Shown: positions 55,686 to 64,000 of the stretch, piece by piece
How positions within the stretch are numbered: the first letter of the stretch is position 1
Layout: each line of letters starts with the position of its first letter
DNA from: Pseudohalocynthiibacter aestuariivivens
Lineage (GTDB): Bacteria > Pseudomonadota > Alphaproteobacteria > Rhodobacterales > Rhodobacteraceae
Reading direction: 5' to 3'
DNA length: 64,000 nt
NCBI RefSeq assembly: GCF_011040495.1
Contig: NZ_CP049037.1
Coordinates: 3,596,001 to 3,660,000 of the forward strand
Program-made: the position numbers and the translations under genes
The notes under the pieces: model-generated
The model's input: the letters and a program-made list of their open reading frames with translations, nothing else
What the model was told of the DNA's origin: nothing
Databases searched by the model: none

Positions 55686-56741
55686 ATGATCCAGCATTTG
55701 TCTGACGCGTGGCTCGTCGCCCTGATCGGGTTCGGCGGTGGCATGCTGTTGGGTCTTGCGGCCCGGCTGGGGCGGTTCTGTACCTTGGGCGCGATCGAAG
55801 ATTACCTTTATCAAGGCAGCGATACCCGGCTGCGCATGTGGGCGTTGGCGATCGGTCTCGCCGGGATTCTGACTTTTGCTGCCGCGCTCGCGGGCGGGTT
55901 CGATCCTGCACAGTCAGTTTATCACCGCGCCGCATTTTCACCGCTTGCGCATATCGTTGGCGGGCTACTGTTCGGGTACGGCATGTCTCTGGCGGGCAAT
56001 TGCGGTTTTGGCGCGCTGGCACGGGCCGGGGGCGGTGATCTGCGGTCTTTCGTGATCGTGCTGGTGATGGGGATCGCGGCCTATATCGCGCTGTCCGGGC
56101 CGCTGGCGCGGCTGCGCGTGACGCTGATGGAGGCCACCACCCTGCATCCCGGCGCGCGCGGGTATGCCGACCTGATTGCGCTCGGAAATGGCGGTGCAGA
56201 GCTCGGGACCGGGCTGGCGATCTGCACAGCGATCACACTCGCAGCCCTCTGGTCACGCGGGTTCGTGGCAGAACGCGCGGCGCTCTTTTGGTCGGCGATG
56301 GTCGCGATCGCCATCGTATCCGGCTGGATCGGTACGCAATGGATCGCCGAGACCGGGTTTCGTGCACAGGCTGTGGCCAGCCATACGTTCACCGCGCCTT
56401 TGGGCGAAACCATGCTGTTTGTGATGACCTCCAGCGGTGGCGGGATCAGCTTTGGCGTGGGGTCGGTTGCGGGCGTACTGGCCGGTGCCTTTGCGGGTAG
56501 CCTGCTCAAGGGTCATTTCCGTTGGGAAGCCTGCGAAGACCCGCGAGAGCTGAAGCGACAGTTCCTTGGCGCGATCCTGATGGGGTTCGGCGCAGTGTTG
56601 GCGCTGGGCTGTACCATCGGGCAGGGGATTTCGGCAATGTCAGTGCTGGCGCTGGGGGCACCGCTGACGCTGGGCGCAATCTTTGTCGGCGCGATGATCG
56701 GCCTGCGCCAGTTGATCGAGGGGTTTTCGTCCGCATCCTGA
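55686..56741 (+). CDS. YeeE/YedE family sulfur-compound transporter (copy C)
   Basis: 351 aa, about ten hydrophobic segments. The Cys motifs differ slightly from copies A and B: GRFCTLGAIEDY, GNCGFGAL and LGCTIGQG. It is 39 bp downstream of soxR and probably cotranscribed with soxSR. Sequence features (AIEDYLYQG) resemble PmpA/B-type proteins found with sulfur-responsive ArsR regulators. It likely carries a sulfur anion or sulfane sulfur across the membrane. Confidence 0.85.
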   Translation: MIQHLSDAWLVALIGFGGGMLLGLAARLGRFCTLGAIEDYLYQGSDTRLRMWALAIGLAGILTFAAALAGGFDPAQSVYHRAAFSPLAHIVGGLLFGYGMSLAGNCGFGALARAGGGDLRSFVIVLVMGIAAYIALSGPLARLRVTLMEATTLHPGARGYADLIALGNGGAELGTGLAICTAITLAALWSRGFVAERAALFWSAMVAIAIVSGWIGTQWIAETGFRAQAVASHTFTAPLGETMLFVMTSSGGGISFGVGSVAGVLAGAFAGSLLKGHFRWEACEDPRELKRQFLGAILMGFGAVLALGCTIGQGISAMSVLALGAPLTLGAIFVGAMIGLRQLIEGFSSAS

Positions 56742-56824
56742 AGTTGCCTCGATGGCGTCGCCTTGACGGGGCAGAGGCGGCACGGCATCGTTCCCGCAAT
56801 CCCGTTTACGATGGACCCGATTGA

Positions 56825-57925
56825 ATGCACCCCTTTCTGCGCGTCGTGAAAACCACAGCGCTTATTCTTTTCTCTACATTCGCCGCGCTGTTGCTTTTTG
56901 TAGCGCTCGATGTGGCCTACACGCTGGCCACAGGGCAGGACCCAGAGGCATTGCCTTACGACCGGCAGGCTGGAGGCTGGTATCAGCTACGCGCCAACTT
57001 TAGCGGCCACGACCAGTTCGGTGGGGCGCAATACACCGTCTACACCGACGCGGACGGCTATCGCGCGGGGCCACCTGACGCGCGCCGGACCGGGCCCGCG
57101 ACGACCATCTTTCTTGGCGACAGCTTTACCTATGGGGTGAACGGCCCGTGGGACGAGACGTTTGTCGGCATGTATGCACAGGCAACGCCTGATCCGGTGA
57201 TCAATGCCGGCGTATCGTCGTATTCGCCCACCGCGTATCTGCATCGCTACCGCGCCGCACTGCGTCAGGGACGGCTGGCCCCGCAGCATCGGGTGGTGAT
57301 TGGTCTGGACGTGTCAGACGTGCAGGACGAAGCGGCGATCTGGACCGACGGCCCGGATGGCCCGGTACGCTATTCACATCTGGAAAAATCCGCCCTCGAC
57401 CTCTGGTTCGATCGCACGTTTCCAAAGGGGTTGGCGATGTGGGGAATGGTCGAAAAGGGGCTCAAGACGTTAAAGGGTCCAGATGGCGACGGCGACGCGG
57501 GTACCGTGGCGGGCGCGATGGCGGCGATTGACCGTTCCGCCTTCACTTTTCGCGACTGGCAAACACTGGATGCACGCGCCTATGCGCCACTGGGCGTTGC
57601 GGGCGGCCTGACACGGATCGAGACCAAGCTCTCGGAACTGAGCGCCCTAGCGCGCCAGAATGGCGGTGACGTCTGGCTGCTGGTCTATCCCTGGCCCGCG
57701 CAACTGCTGCATGACAGTACTGAACTGCGCTGGCCGGACCACGTCCGCACGCTGTGCGCGCGCATTGCGTGCAACGGCGTGATCGACACATTTCCGGCCT
57801 TCCGTACCGCACAGGATGCCGGGGACGATTGGTATGACACTCTCTTTCTGCAGGGGGATGTGCATTATGCCAAAGCGGGCAACAGATTGATCTTCGAGGC
57901 TTTGCAAAAAACACTGGATAGGTAG
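56825..57925 (+). CDS. SGNH/GDSL-type hydrolase, membrane-anchored
   Basis: 366 aa. A single membrane segment (about 11-30) anchors it to the inner membrane with the enzyme in the periplasm. Block I is GDSFTYG (98-104, nucleophile S100), and the Asp-x-His dyad is GDVHYAKAGN (D345, H347). Such enzymes add or remove acyl groups on glycans or lipids. No strong ribosome-binding site precedes the ATG. It lies just upstream of the SxtJ, DUF5989 and carbamoyltransferase genes, so it likely belongs to that cassette. Confidence 0.82.
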   Translation: MHPFLRVVKTTALILFSTFAALLLFVALDVAYTLATGQDPEALPYDRQAGGWYQLRANFSGHDQFGGAQYTVYTDADGYRAGPPDARRTGPATTIFLGDSFTYGVNGPWDETFVGMYAQATPDPVINAGVSSYSPTAYLHRYRAALRQGRLAPQHRVVIGLDVSDVQDEAAIWTDGPDGPVRYSHLEKSALDLWFDRTFPKGLAMWGMVEKGLKTLKGPDGDGDAGTVAGAMAAIDRSAFTFRDWQTLDARAYAPLGVAGGLTRIETKLSELSALARQNGGDVWLLVYPWPAQLLHDSTELRWPDHVRTLCARIACNGVIDTFPAFRTAQDAGDDWYDTLFLQGDVHYAKAGNRLIFEALQKTLDR

Positions 57926-58025
57926 TTCTGCCACAGATTTCATTTTGTGCAATTTCCAAGCTTTATTTTTTCGCCTGACCCGTCCTATATGCGGGCGGGG
58001 GCGAAGCAGGGGTTATCGGTGCTGG

Positions 58026-58424
58026 ATGGACAGTTCTAATATCGACGTCAAAATGGGCTCGGAACGTGGTTTTGCCTACGTTTTCGCCGCCGTATTTACA
58101 ATTATCGCGCTTTTTCCGCTGTGGCACGGCAATGACATCCGCCTTTGGGCGCTGGCTGTTGCTGCGGTAATCCTTGCGATCGGGTTGATCCGACCGCAAT
58201 GGCTGATCGTTCCGAACAAGATCTGGTTTAAGTTCGGCATGCTGTTGGGGGCCATCGTGGCACCCATCGTCATGGCGCTGGTGTTTTTGGTTGTCATCAC
58301 GCCATTTGGTCTGGTGCGACAACGTCTGGGGCGCAACCCGCTGGCGCCGACGCCGGACCCACAGGCGAAATCCTACTGGATTCCCCGTGACACACCGCTG
58401 CAATCTTTCAAACGTCAATTCTAG
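58026..58424 (+). CDS. SxtJ family membrane protein
   Basis: 132 aa from the ATG at 58026; the frame upstream is not protein-like. Three hydrophobic stretches (about 18-35, 41-58, 70-95) are followed by a short basic tail with PDPQAKSYWIPRD. It matches the SxtJ family, first seen in saxitoxin clusters next to a carbamoyltransferase. Function unknown. 9 bp separate it from the DUF5989-type gene. Confidence 0.78.
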   Translation: MDSSNIDVKMGSERGFAYVFAAVFTIIALFPLWHGNDIRLWALAVAAVILAIGLIRPQWLIVPNKIWFKFGMLLGAIVAPIVMALVFLVVITPFGLVRQRLGRNPLAPTPDPQAKSYWIPRDTPLQSFKRQF

Positions 58425-58433
58425 GGTCAGATC

Positions 58434-58586
58434 ATGCTTTCACTCATTTCCGAATTGTGGGCTTTTATGAAAGTGCGCAAAAAATTCTGGCTGCTGCCGA
58501 TTCTGATTGTGCTGGGCCTCTTTGGCGTACTGATCGTGCTGGCCCAAGGCTCTGCAATCGCACCGTTCATCTATACGATCTTCTGA
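58434..58586 (+). CDS. DUF5989-type small membrane protein
   Basis: 50-aa protein, easily missed by gene finders. It begins MLSLISELWAFMKVRKKFWL, then one hydrophobic helix (about 20-37), and ends IAPFIYTIF. This layout (amphipathic start, K-x-R-K-K-F-W, single helix, short tail) matches DUF5989. The stop is 1 bp before the carbamoyltransferase start, and the gene is 9 bp after SxtJ. It probably sits in the inner membrane with SxtJ. Confidence 0.8.
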   Translation: MLSLISELWAFMKVRKKFWLLPILIVLGLFGVLIVLAQGSAIAPFIYTIF

Positions 58587-58587
58587 T

Positions 58588-60423
58588 ATGACGCTGATCC
58601 TCGGTCTCTCCGCGCTCTACCATGATAGCGCCGCCGCCCTTCTGCGCGACGGCGAGATTGTCGCCGCTGCGCAAGAAGAACGCTTTACCCGGCGCAAGCA
58701 CGATCCGCGCTTTCCCGAGCACTCGATCGCCTATGTGCTGCAAGAGGCCGGGGTGGCTTTCGATCAGGTGGATCACGTCGTTTTCTACGACAAACCCCTG
58801 CTGAAGTTCGAGCGGCTGTTGGAAACTTATCTGGCGCGCGCGCCGCGCGGCTTTTCCTCTTTCCGGCTGGCGATGCCGGTCTGGCTGCGCGAGAAATTGT
58901 TCCTGAAGGATTTTCTGCTCAAGGAATTTCGCAAGTTGCACAAGGGATTCAGTCCCGATCAACTGCAATTCAGTGAACACCACTACAGCCACGCGGCGTC
59001 CGCGTTTTATCCGTCCCCGTTCGAGGAGGCGGTCGTACTGACACTGGACGGCGTGGGGGAATGGGCCACATCCTCTGTCGCAATCGGGCGCGGTAACACC
59101 TTGACCATCGAGAAGGAAATGCATTTCCCACACTCGCTGGGCCTGCTCTATTCCGCGTTCACCTATTACACCGGGTTCAAGGTCAACAGCGGCGAATACA
59201 AGGTGATGGGACTCGCACCTTACGGCACGCCGAAATACCACGACCTGATTTTGGACAAGTTGGTGGACCTCAAGGACGACGGGTCATTCCACCTCGATCA
59301 GCAGTATTTCAACTATGCAACCGGCCTGACGATGACGAACGACAAGTTCGCTGACCTGTTCGGTCAGCCGGTGCGCAAGCCTGAAAGCGAGGATCTGACC
59401 CAGTTCCATATGGATATTGCCGCCTCGGTCCAGAGCGTGACCGAAGAGGTCGTGCTGCGCCTGACCCGCGCGCTGGCAGCGGAATACGGGATTGCGAACC
59501 TTTGTCTGGCAGGCGGTGTTGCGCTGAATTGCGTTGCCAACGGCAAGGTGCATCGCGATGGCGCGTTTGAAAACATCTGGATTCAGCCCGCATCGGGCGA
59601 CGCCGGCGGTGCGCTGGGCGCCGCGCAGGCGATGTGGCATCACGAAATGGACATGCCCCGCACCGTGCAAAAGCGCGATGCGATGAAAGGCTCCTATCTT
59701 GGCCCCGCCTTTGACCAGACCCAGATAGAGATGGCATTGGAATCCTGTGGCGCGGTCTACGAGGTGCGGGACTACGATGGCATGATCGCCGCCGCCGCCG
59801 ATTGCTTGGCCGAAGAGGGCGCCGTTGGCTGGTTTCAGGGCCGGATGGAGTTCGGCCCTCGCGCGCTGGGTGGGCGGTCTATTCTCGGTGATCCGCGCTC
59901 GGACAAGACGCAAAAACTGTTGAACCTGAAGGTGAAGTACCGCGAAAGCTTTCGCCCCTTCGCCCCCTCTGTTTTGGCAGAAAGTGTCTCGGACTGGTTC
60001 CAGCATGAAGGCGACAGCCCCTATATGCTGCTGGTCGCTGATGTGGTCGAGGAAAAACGTGTGGCGATGACAGAGGCGCAGCAGGCTCTATTCGGCATCG
60101 ACAAGCTGAACGTCAAACGCTCCGAAGTGCCGGCGATCACCCATGTGGATTATTCTGCGCGCCTCCAGACGGTGCACAAGGATACGAACCCGGCCTATCA
60201 CGACGTCATTTCAGCATTTGCCAAACGCACAGATTGCCCGATGGTGGTGAACACCTCGTTTAACGTGCGCGGCGAGCCGATCGTGTGCACACCAGAGGAC
60301 GCATTCCATTGCTTCATGGGCACCGAAATGGACATGCTGGTGGTGGGCAACTGTGTCCTGCGCAAAGCCGATCAGCCCGACGCGCTAAAGACCGACTACA
60401 AGAACCGGTACGAGTTGGACTAG
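58588..60423 (+). CDS. Carbamoyltransferase (NodU/CmcH/TobZ family)
   Basis: 611 aa, full length with both domains. The N-terminal Kae1-like domain has GLSALYHDSAAALLRDG, EHHYSHAASAF (H131, H132, H135) and LTLDGVGEWAT; ATP and metal residues continue in GGVALNCVANGKV. The C-terminal domain has EFGPRALGGRSILGDPR and MVVNTSFNVRGEP. It makes carbamoyl-adenylate from carbamoyl phosphate and ATP and transfers the carbamoyl group to a hydroxyl. The acceptor is unknown. It closes the SGNH-SxtJ-DUF5989 cassette. Confidence 0.93.
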   Translation: MTLILGLSALYHDSAAALLRDGEIVAAAQEERFTRRKHDPRFPEHSIAYVLQEAGVAFDQVDHVVFYDKPLLKFERLLETYLARAPRGFSSFRLAMPVWLREKLFLKDFLLKEFRKLHKGFSPDQLQFSEHHYSHAASAFYPSPFEEAVVLTLDGVGEWATSSVAIGRGNTLTIEKEMHFPHSLGLLYSAFTYYTGFKVNSGEYKVMGLAPYGTPKYHDLILDKLVDLKDDGSFHLDQQYFNYATGLTMTNDKFADLFGQPVRKPESEDLTQFHMDIAASVQSVTEEVVLRLTRALAAEYGIANLCLAGGVALNCVANGKVHRDGAFENIWIQPASGDAGGALGAAQAMWHHEMDMPRTVQKRDAMKGSYLGPAFDQTQIEMALESCGAVYEVRDYDGMIAAAADCLAEEGAVGWFQGRMEFGPRALGGRSILGDPRSDKTQKLLNLKVKYRESFRPFAPSVLAESVSDWFQHEGDSPYMLLVADVVEEKRVAMTEAQQALFGIDKLNVKRSEVPAITHVDYSARLQTVHKDTNPAYHDVISAFAKRTDCPMVVNTSFNVRGEPIVCTPEDAFHCFMGTEMDMLVVGNCVLRKADQPDALKTDYKNRYELD

Positions 60424-60530
60424 ACGCACGGGCTATGCGTGCTGGGGGGATTAACCTTTCCAAACGCGATGAAATCTGCCCCAATAGCTGTGGCAATGGC
60501 TGTTTTGTCACCCGTATTGGAGGAATTGCT

Positions 60531-60875
60531 ATGAAAATTCGCCACTTGGCCATGGGGCTGGCCCTGTTACTGGCCGGTCCGGCAACTGCGCAGACGTTGC
60601 TGGACGGGCATGGTCCGGACGCTTGGGCGGTGACTGGCGTTGCGTCGAACGATGTGCTCAACCTGCGCGCCGGGCCGTCAACGGACTATGTCAAGATCGG
60701 ACAGCTTGCGCCCTATGCGCGCGGGATCGAGATGCTGGTTTGCGTCCCGACATTGACCTATCAGCAATATCAATGGCTGTCAGATGCCGGGCACAAATTC
60801 CCGCCGCGCTGGTGTCTGGTGTCTCTGGACGGAGAGCGTGGCTGGGCTAATTCGCGCTACCTCGAAGAAGACTAA
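60531..60875 (+). CDS. Exported SH3-domain protein
   Basis: 114 aa from the ATG at 60531 (TTGGAGGAATT upstream); the longer frame to 60285 overlaps the carbamoyltransferase gene. Signal peptide ends PATAQ. Bacterial SH3 pattern NVLNLRAGPSTDYVKIGQLAP is seen, with two Cys (VCVP, WCLVS). Such domains bind cell-wall peptides. It overlaps the convergent GNAT gene by 4 bp. Confidence 0.82.
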   Translation: MKIRHLAMGLALLLAGPATAQTLLDGHGPDAWAVTGVASNDVLNLRAGPSTDYVKIGQLAPYARGIEMLVCVPTLTYQQYQWLSDAGHKFPPRWCLVSLDGERGWANSRYLEED

Positions 60876-61354
60876 GTCCCAGTGTCCGACAGTGTCAGCG
60901 TAAGTCGGGGCAGGTGGCGCCCGGGGATCGAGCCTGAGGGCGTGGTACCCGCCGGAACCGCGCCCATGCGCTGATAAAACGGCTCTGCATCGGGATCGGC
61001 CACGATAACCAGCGACCGCGCGCCATGGGCAATCGCAGCACCTGTAGCCCAGTCAAACAGCCTCCGTCCGACGCCGCGCCCCATTGCGACGGGATCGACA
61101 AAGAGCGCCTCCAGCTCGGCAATTCCACCATCGCAGCTAACCTGCGCTACACCCAGCATCCGGTCGCCATCGCAGGCCAACATGCAATCGTCGCGCATCA
61201 AATCGGCAGCGGTCATTGTCAATTCCGCCACGCAGGCGCGCATGAAGGTCGCATCGTAGCCCCAATGCGCCTTGGACCGCAGCATCAGCGCGGAAACGTG
61301 GGCCAATTCATCTACCCGAGGCGGGCGCAGAATATACTGTTGTGACGCGCTCAT
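60872..61354 (-). CDS. GNAT family N-acetyltransferase
   Basis: 160 aa. The acetyl-CoA loop is FVDPVAMGRGVGRRLFDWA, preceded by the beta-4 strand GIAELEALFV. Substrate unknown. Its ATG overlaps the OmpA-domain gene stop by 4 bp, so it is the last gene of a leftward coupled operon. Confidence 0.88.
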   Translation of the reverse strand: MSASQQYILRPPRVDELAHVSALMLRSKAHWGYDATFMRACVAELTMTAADLMRDDCMLACDGDRMLGVAQVSCDGGIAELEALFVDPVAMGRGVGRRLFDWATGAAIAHGARSLVIVADPDAEPFYQRMGAVPAGTTPSGSIPGRHLPRLTLTLSDTGT

Positions 61355-62349
61355 TCGCTGTTCAGCAGGACGGCTTCGACACGGCGATTGGCCTCGCGCC
61401 CTTCTGCTGTCAGGTTCGGTGCGACAGGTGACAGATACCCCATCCCTTCCGCCTCCAGTTGCGCGCGCGGCACTTCATACGTTTCGGCCAGCCGGTCCAT
61501 CACCGAGGCCGCACGGCGGCGCGACAGTGCGATGTTGGTGTCCAGATTGCCGACGGTATCGGTATGACCGACCAGTGCAATGCGCCGGGTGGGATCGGAT
61601 TTCAGGTAGGCGGCCAGTGCTGCGACGGTAGCGAACGGGCCAGGTCCGAGCGTGGCCGAGCCGGTGTCGAATTCCAGATCATGCAGAATGACATGGCCTT
61701 GCGTGACCAGCGTGCCCGCGATGGGATCGCCAGCAGAGGCTGCTTCGGCGTTGTCCTGCGCGTTCTGCCCGGTGGCGGGACGCGCGACAGGACGCGCGCC
61801 CGAATTGGGCGATACGATTGGGTTGGGACTGCCATCGCTGCCGACATGAATGATCTGGACATAGGCGGTGTTGGACGAGCGGCTGACCAACAAGGATACA
61901 TATTCCGGCCCCTCTGGCCCGGCTAGTCGAGCAGACAGAAACCGATAATCAAAAAGGTCCACAAACATTTCCGGTGCCGGCAGCACCGGCGTCCCGAACC
62001 GGAAATCGAAGCCGCCGCAGGATTGGCCGGCGCATCGCAGCAATGTCTCGTATCCTGCCGCCTCCAACTGGGCCGCCAGCGGTCGCATGACCTGCAATGT
62101 CGTGATGCCCTCGATGACGATGCGCCACGCCTGCTGAACGACGCGCCCCGAAACCTCGAGAACGGGTAGCGTGTCCTCCTCCCACGGGCCGACGGGCAGC
62201 AGGTAGGTGTCCGGGTCGCGTACGACCTCTCGGGACATGGTCCCGTTTCCCGGCAGGTTCAATTCCAGCGCATGGACCGGGGACAGCCCCGCGCAGAGCG
62301 CGACCAGCAGACTGACCAGCAAGCGCCTGTTTCTAGCGTGCGCTGCCAT
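61351..62349 (-). CDS. OmpA-domain outer-membrane/periplasmic protein
   Basis: 332 aa from the ATG at 62349 (signal peptide ending SPVHA). The last ~110 residues form an OmpA-type peptidoglycan-binding domain: LEFDTGSATL, ALVGHTDTVGNLDTNIALSRRRA, GYLSPVAPN and ANRRVEAVLL. The N-terminal ~200 residues are less clear, with two Cys in CAGQSCGGFDFRFG; they may sense or bind a ligand. The start overlaps the upstream gene by 17 bp. Confidence 0.85.
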   Translation of the reverse strand: MAAHARNRRLLVSLLVALCAGLSPVHALELNLPGNGTMSREVVRDPDTYLLPVGPWEEDTLPVLEVSGRVVQQAWRIVIEGITTLQVMRPLAAQLEAAGYETLLRCAGQSCGGFDFRFGTPVLPAPEMFVDLFDYRFLSARLAGPEGPEYVSLLVSRSSNTAYVQIIHVGSDGSPNPIVSPNSGARPVARPATGQNAQDNAEAASAGDPIAGTLVTQGHVILHDLEFDTGSATLGPGPFATVAALAAYLKSDPTRRIALVGHTDTVGNLDTNIALSRRRAASVMDRLAETYEVPRAQLEAEGMGYLSPVAPNLTAEGREANRRVEAVLLNSE

Positions 62350-62905
62350 GATATTCCGGGTTTGGTTCCATGCCGGTGGCACTGGCCACGCGGTTCGACA
62401 TGTTGAAAAAGCCGGTCACATTGGCAATGTCCCAGATGTCACGGTCGCTGAAACCCACATCGCGCAGCGCCGCGCGATCAGCCTCGACCACCTTGGCGCT
62501 TTGGGTTGTGACTTTCTCGGTGAATTCCAGCATCGCTGTCTGGCGTGCATCCAGTTGCGCCACACGCCAGTTCATCACCATCGCCTCGCCCAGCGCCGGA
62601 TCACCCGACAATTGCCGTACCGCGGCACCATGGGCGACCTGACAATACCAGCACCGGTTGATCGAGCTAACGACCACGGCGATCATCTCGCGTTCCAGCT
62701 TGCTCAGGGCGCTGTCGGCCAACATCAGATCATTGTAGAGCGCGGTAAAGGTATTAAGCTTTTCAATATCGAACGCGTGCGCCTTCAGCACATTGGGGAT
62801 CATCCCCAGCTTGTCCTGACAGATATCAAAGTACTTCTGCGTGGTGTCGGGCAGCGGATCGACCATCGGCAGATCAAGGGCGGTCGGGCGGTCAGAACGG
62901 GTCAT
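62333..62905 (-). CDS. AhpD-like peroxidase-related protein
   Basis: 190 aa, carboxymuconolactone-decarboxylase superfamily, AhpD branch. The redox pair is in INRCWYCQVAHGAAV (C-x2-C followed by His). This matches the 'peroxidase-related enzyme' group (about 190 aa). It may serve in thiol-based peroxide removal. Overlaps the upstream GNAT gene by 4 bp. Confidence 0.88.
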   Translation of the reverse strand: MTRSDRPTALDLPMVDPLPDTTQKYFDICQDKLGMIPNVLKAHAFDIEKLNTFTALYNDLMLADSALSKLEREMIAVVVSSINRCWYCQVAHGAAVRQLSGDPALGEAMVMNWRVAQLDARQTAMLEFTEKVTTQSAKVVEADRAALRDVGFSDRDIWDIANVTGFFNMSNRVASATGMEPNPEYHGSAR

Positions 62906-63642
62906 GGGGCAGGGGCTCCTATCGGATGCTGGCGGTAATGGTAATGTCCCACAAGGCGCATGCCGAGGGAAGCGTAGAGCGCGTTGGCGCCGGTATTGGC
63001 GGCTGTGCAGATCACCGACAGATGGGTGGCGCCATGCGTGCCTGCCCAGTGGGCCGTGTGGATCATCATGTGACGCCCCAGCCCGCGCTTGCGGTGGCGT
63101 GGCAACACTTCGAGCGCATGCACCATGGCCGTGCCATCGTGAATCGCGGCATAGCCCGTCGCCGCAGGGCGATTGTCATCGCGACCAAAGAGCGCGGTTT
63201 TTGGCGTCTTTGCACGGCGCATCACGTCGATGCGTGCAGATCCTATGCCGCCTGCCTGCCAGATATCCAACTGGATCGCCATCGGCTCCCAGATGTCAAA
63301 GGTGGCGGTGCGCGGCGGGTGCGCGCCGGTCAGCGCGTCGATCGGGCAGACGTAGATATTGACCGGATCAACGATGGTGTATTCCGTGCTGGCCAGCAGC
63401 GCATCCAGATCGCCCTGTTCCGGTCGGATCATAAAGCGGGGCACCTCGCCCAACGCGCGCATCGCGTCCTCGGCGGCAGGCAGATCCTTTGTCGTCACAG
63501 GTGCGCGCGCTGTGGCCGCACTGACACGTTTTCCACCGCCGCGCCCGTCGCGGATGGTCCATGGACCAAGCGCGCTGTTGGCAAAGGCGGGCCAGGTATG
63601 TTCGATCACGTCAAAGAGGTGATCCGTGGTCGGAAGCTCCAT
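62902..63642 (-). CDS. GNAT family N-acetyltransferase (long)
   Basis: 246 aa from the ATG at 63642; the longer frame runs into the upstream gene. The GNAT fold is in the C-terminal half: MVHALEVLPRHRKRGLGRHMMIHTA with the acetyl-CoA loop, and NTGANALYASLGMRLVGHYHYR. The N-terminal half is probably a second, degenerate GNAT domain. Substrate unknown. 13 bp after the CinA-like gene. Confidence 0.87.
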   Translation of the reverse strand: MELPTTDHLFDVIEHTWPAFANSALGPWTIRDGRGGGKRVSAATARAPVTTKDLPAAEDAMRALGEVPRFMIRPEQGDLDALLASTEYTIVDPVNIYVCPIDALTGAHPPRTATFDIWEPMAIQLDIWQAGGIGSARIDVMRRAKTPKTALFGRDDNRPAATGYAAIHDGTAMVHALEVLPRHRKRGLGRHMMIHTAHWAGTHGATHLSVICTAANTGANALYASLGMRLVGHYHYRQHPIGAPAP

Positions 63643-63655
63643 CACCTGCACCCTT

Positions 63656-64000
63656 TCATCCGGCCAATGTGACAAGATCGGCCAGCGCGGCCTCAACTGC
63701 CCCCGCGTCCTGTCCACGGATCACTACGTTCGTGCCATAGGCTCCGTCCCGTTGAAACGGATAAGAGCCAAAGCTGAGCGTGGGATAACGTGCCGCCAGA
63801 TCGGCCAACGGCGCGGCAATATCCCCCTCACCTCGGTGGATTGTCAGGTTGCGTGACGTTAGCGGAGCACCGCCGGTAAGGGTTGGCAGCACAGAGGCGA
63901 CCATCGCCTCGAATATCGCGGGGACACCGGCCATCACATAGACGTTTCGCAGGACAAATCCCGGCGCAGCGCTCACTGGATTGTCGATCAGTGCGGCCCC
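63656..64000 (-). CDS. CinA/MoCF-domain protein, 5' part outside the window
   Basis: The last 115 codons are inside the window and the frame stays open to base 64000, so the gene begins beyond the edge. NPVSAAPGFVLRNVYVMAGVPAIFEAM is split over the visible start and is typical of the MoCF (molybdopterin-binding-like) domain of CinA/YfaY proteins. A GTG at 63976 could be misread as a start, but the family motif begins before it. It heads the leftward operon seen here. Confidence 0.85.
   Translation of the reverse strand, partial: GAALIDNPVSAAPGFVLRNVYVMAGVPAIFEAMVASVLPTLTGGAPLTSRNLTIHRGEGDIAAPLADLAARYPTLSFGSYPFQRDGAYGTNVVIRGQDAGAVEAALADLVTLAG

Noticed and set aside
62333-62905. Link of the AhpD-like gene to the CMD-like gene at 20334
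   Set aside because: Same superfamily only; the first has a C-x2-C redox pair and the second does not, and they are 42 kb apart.

Overview
The window looks like chromosomal DNA of a marine Rhodobacteraceae (Roseobacter/Paracoccus-type alphaproteobacterium). It is densely coded, visibly GC-rich and shows no transposase, phage gene, tRNA, rRNA or CRISPR array. The lineage call rests on a Rhodobacter-type porin, a TAXI-TRAP transporter with a fused permease, a NarK1-NarK2 fusion with NarR, and a sox cluster in the Paracoccus gene order. It is an inference from family resemblance, not from a marker gene.

Left part (1-24.7 kb). An SDR and an aldehyde dehydrogenase form a two-gene catabolic unit. 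A sitABCD-type Mn/Fe ABC importer follows, with two Fur-family-like palindromes upstream. Next come a small cupin and a GDP-mannose/GDP-fucose module (gmd, fcl, manC, epimerase) without glycosyltransferases. A carbon-uptake block pairs a TAXI-TRAP system and a UspA protein with an RpiR-type regulator. The regulator diverges from a class III aminotransferase across a 21-bp perfect palindrome. A two-domain-repeat orphan protein, a class II aldolase and a carboxymuconolactone-decarboxylase-like protein follow. A strongly expressed-looking porin with a clear terminator precedes two tandem sulfotransferases and a lipoprotein.

Middle part (24.8-40 kb). One leftward block encodes nitrate respiration: narK (fused double transporter), narG, narH, narJ, narI, a parvulin-type PPIase, a beta carbonic anhydrase, moeA (molybdenum cofactor) and a DUF2478 protein. 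A cysteine-poor Crp/Fnr regulator (NarR type) diverges from narK, and two FNR-like boxes lie between them. A 441-aa orphan follows.

Right-middle part (40-56.7 kb). A full Kelly-Friedrich thiosulfate-oxidation system: soxV, W, X, Y, Z, A, B, C, D, E, F run leftward and continue into a DUF302 protein and a YeeE/YedE transporter. soxS and soxR diverge rightward and are followed by a second YeeE/YedE protein. soxG- and soxH-like metallo-beta-lactamase-fold genes and a third YeeE/YedE gene approach from the left and end in a 20-bp convergent overlap with the leftward YeeE/YedE gene. A perfect ATTC-N8-GAAT-type operator precedes soxX, a weaker one lies between soxV and soxS, and an intrinsic terminator sits between soxA and soxB. 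Together the nar and sox blocks could allow thiosulfate oxidation coupled to oxygen or nitrate.

Right end (56.8-64 kb). An SGNH hydrolase, an SxtJ-family membrane protein, a 50-aa DUF5989-type peptide and a carbamoyltransferase form a compact cassette of unknown product. An SH3-domain protein follows. A tightly overlapping leftward operon then encodes a CinA/MoCF-domain protein (cut by the window edge), a GNAT protein, an AhpD-like protein, an OmpA-domain protein and a second GNAT protein.
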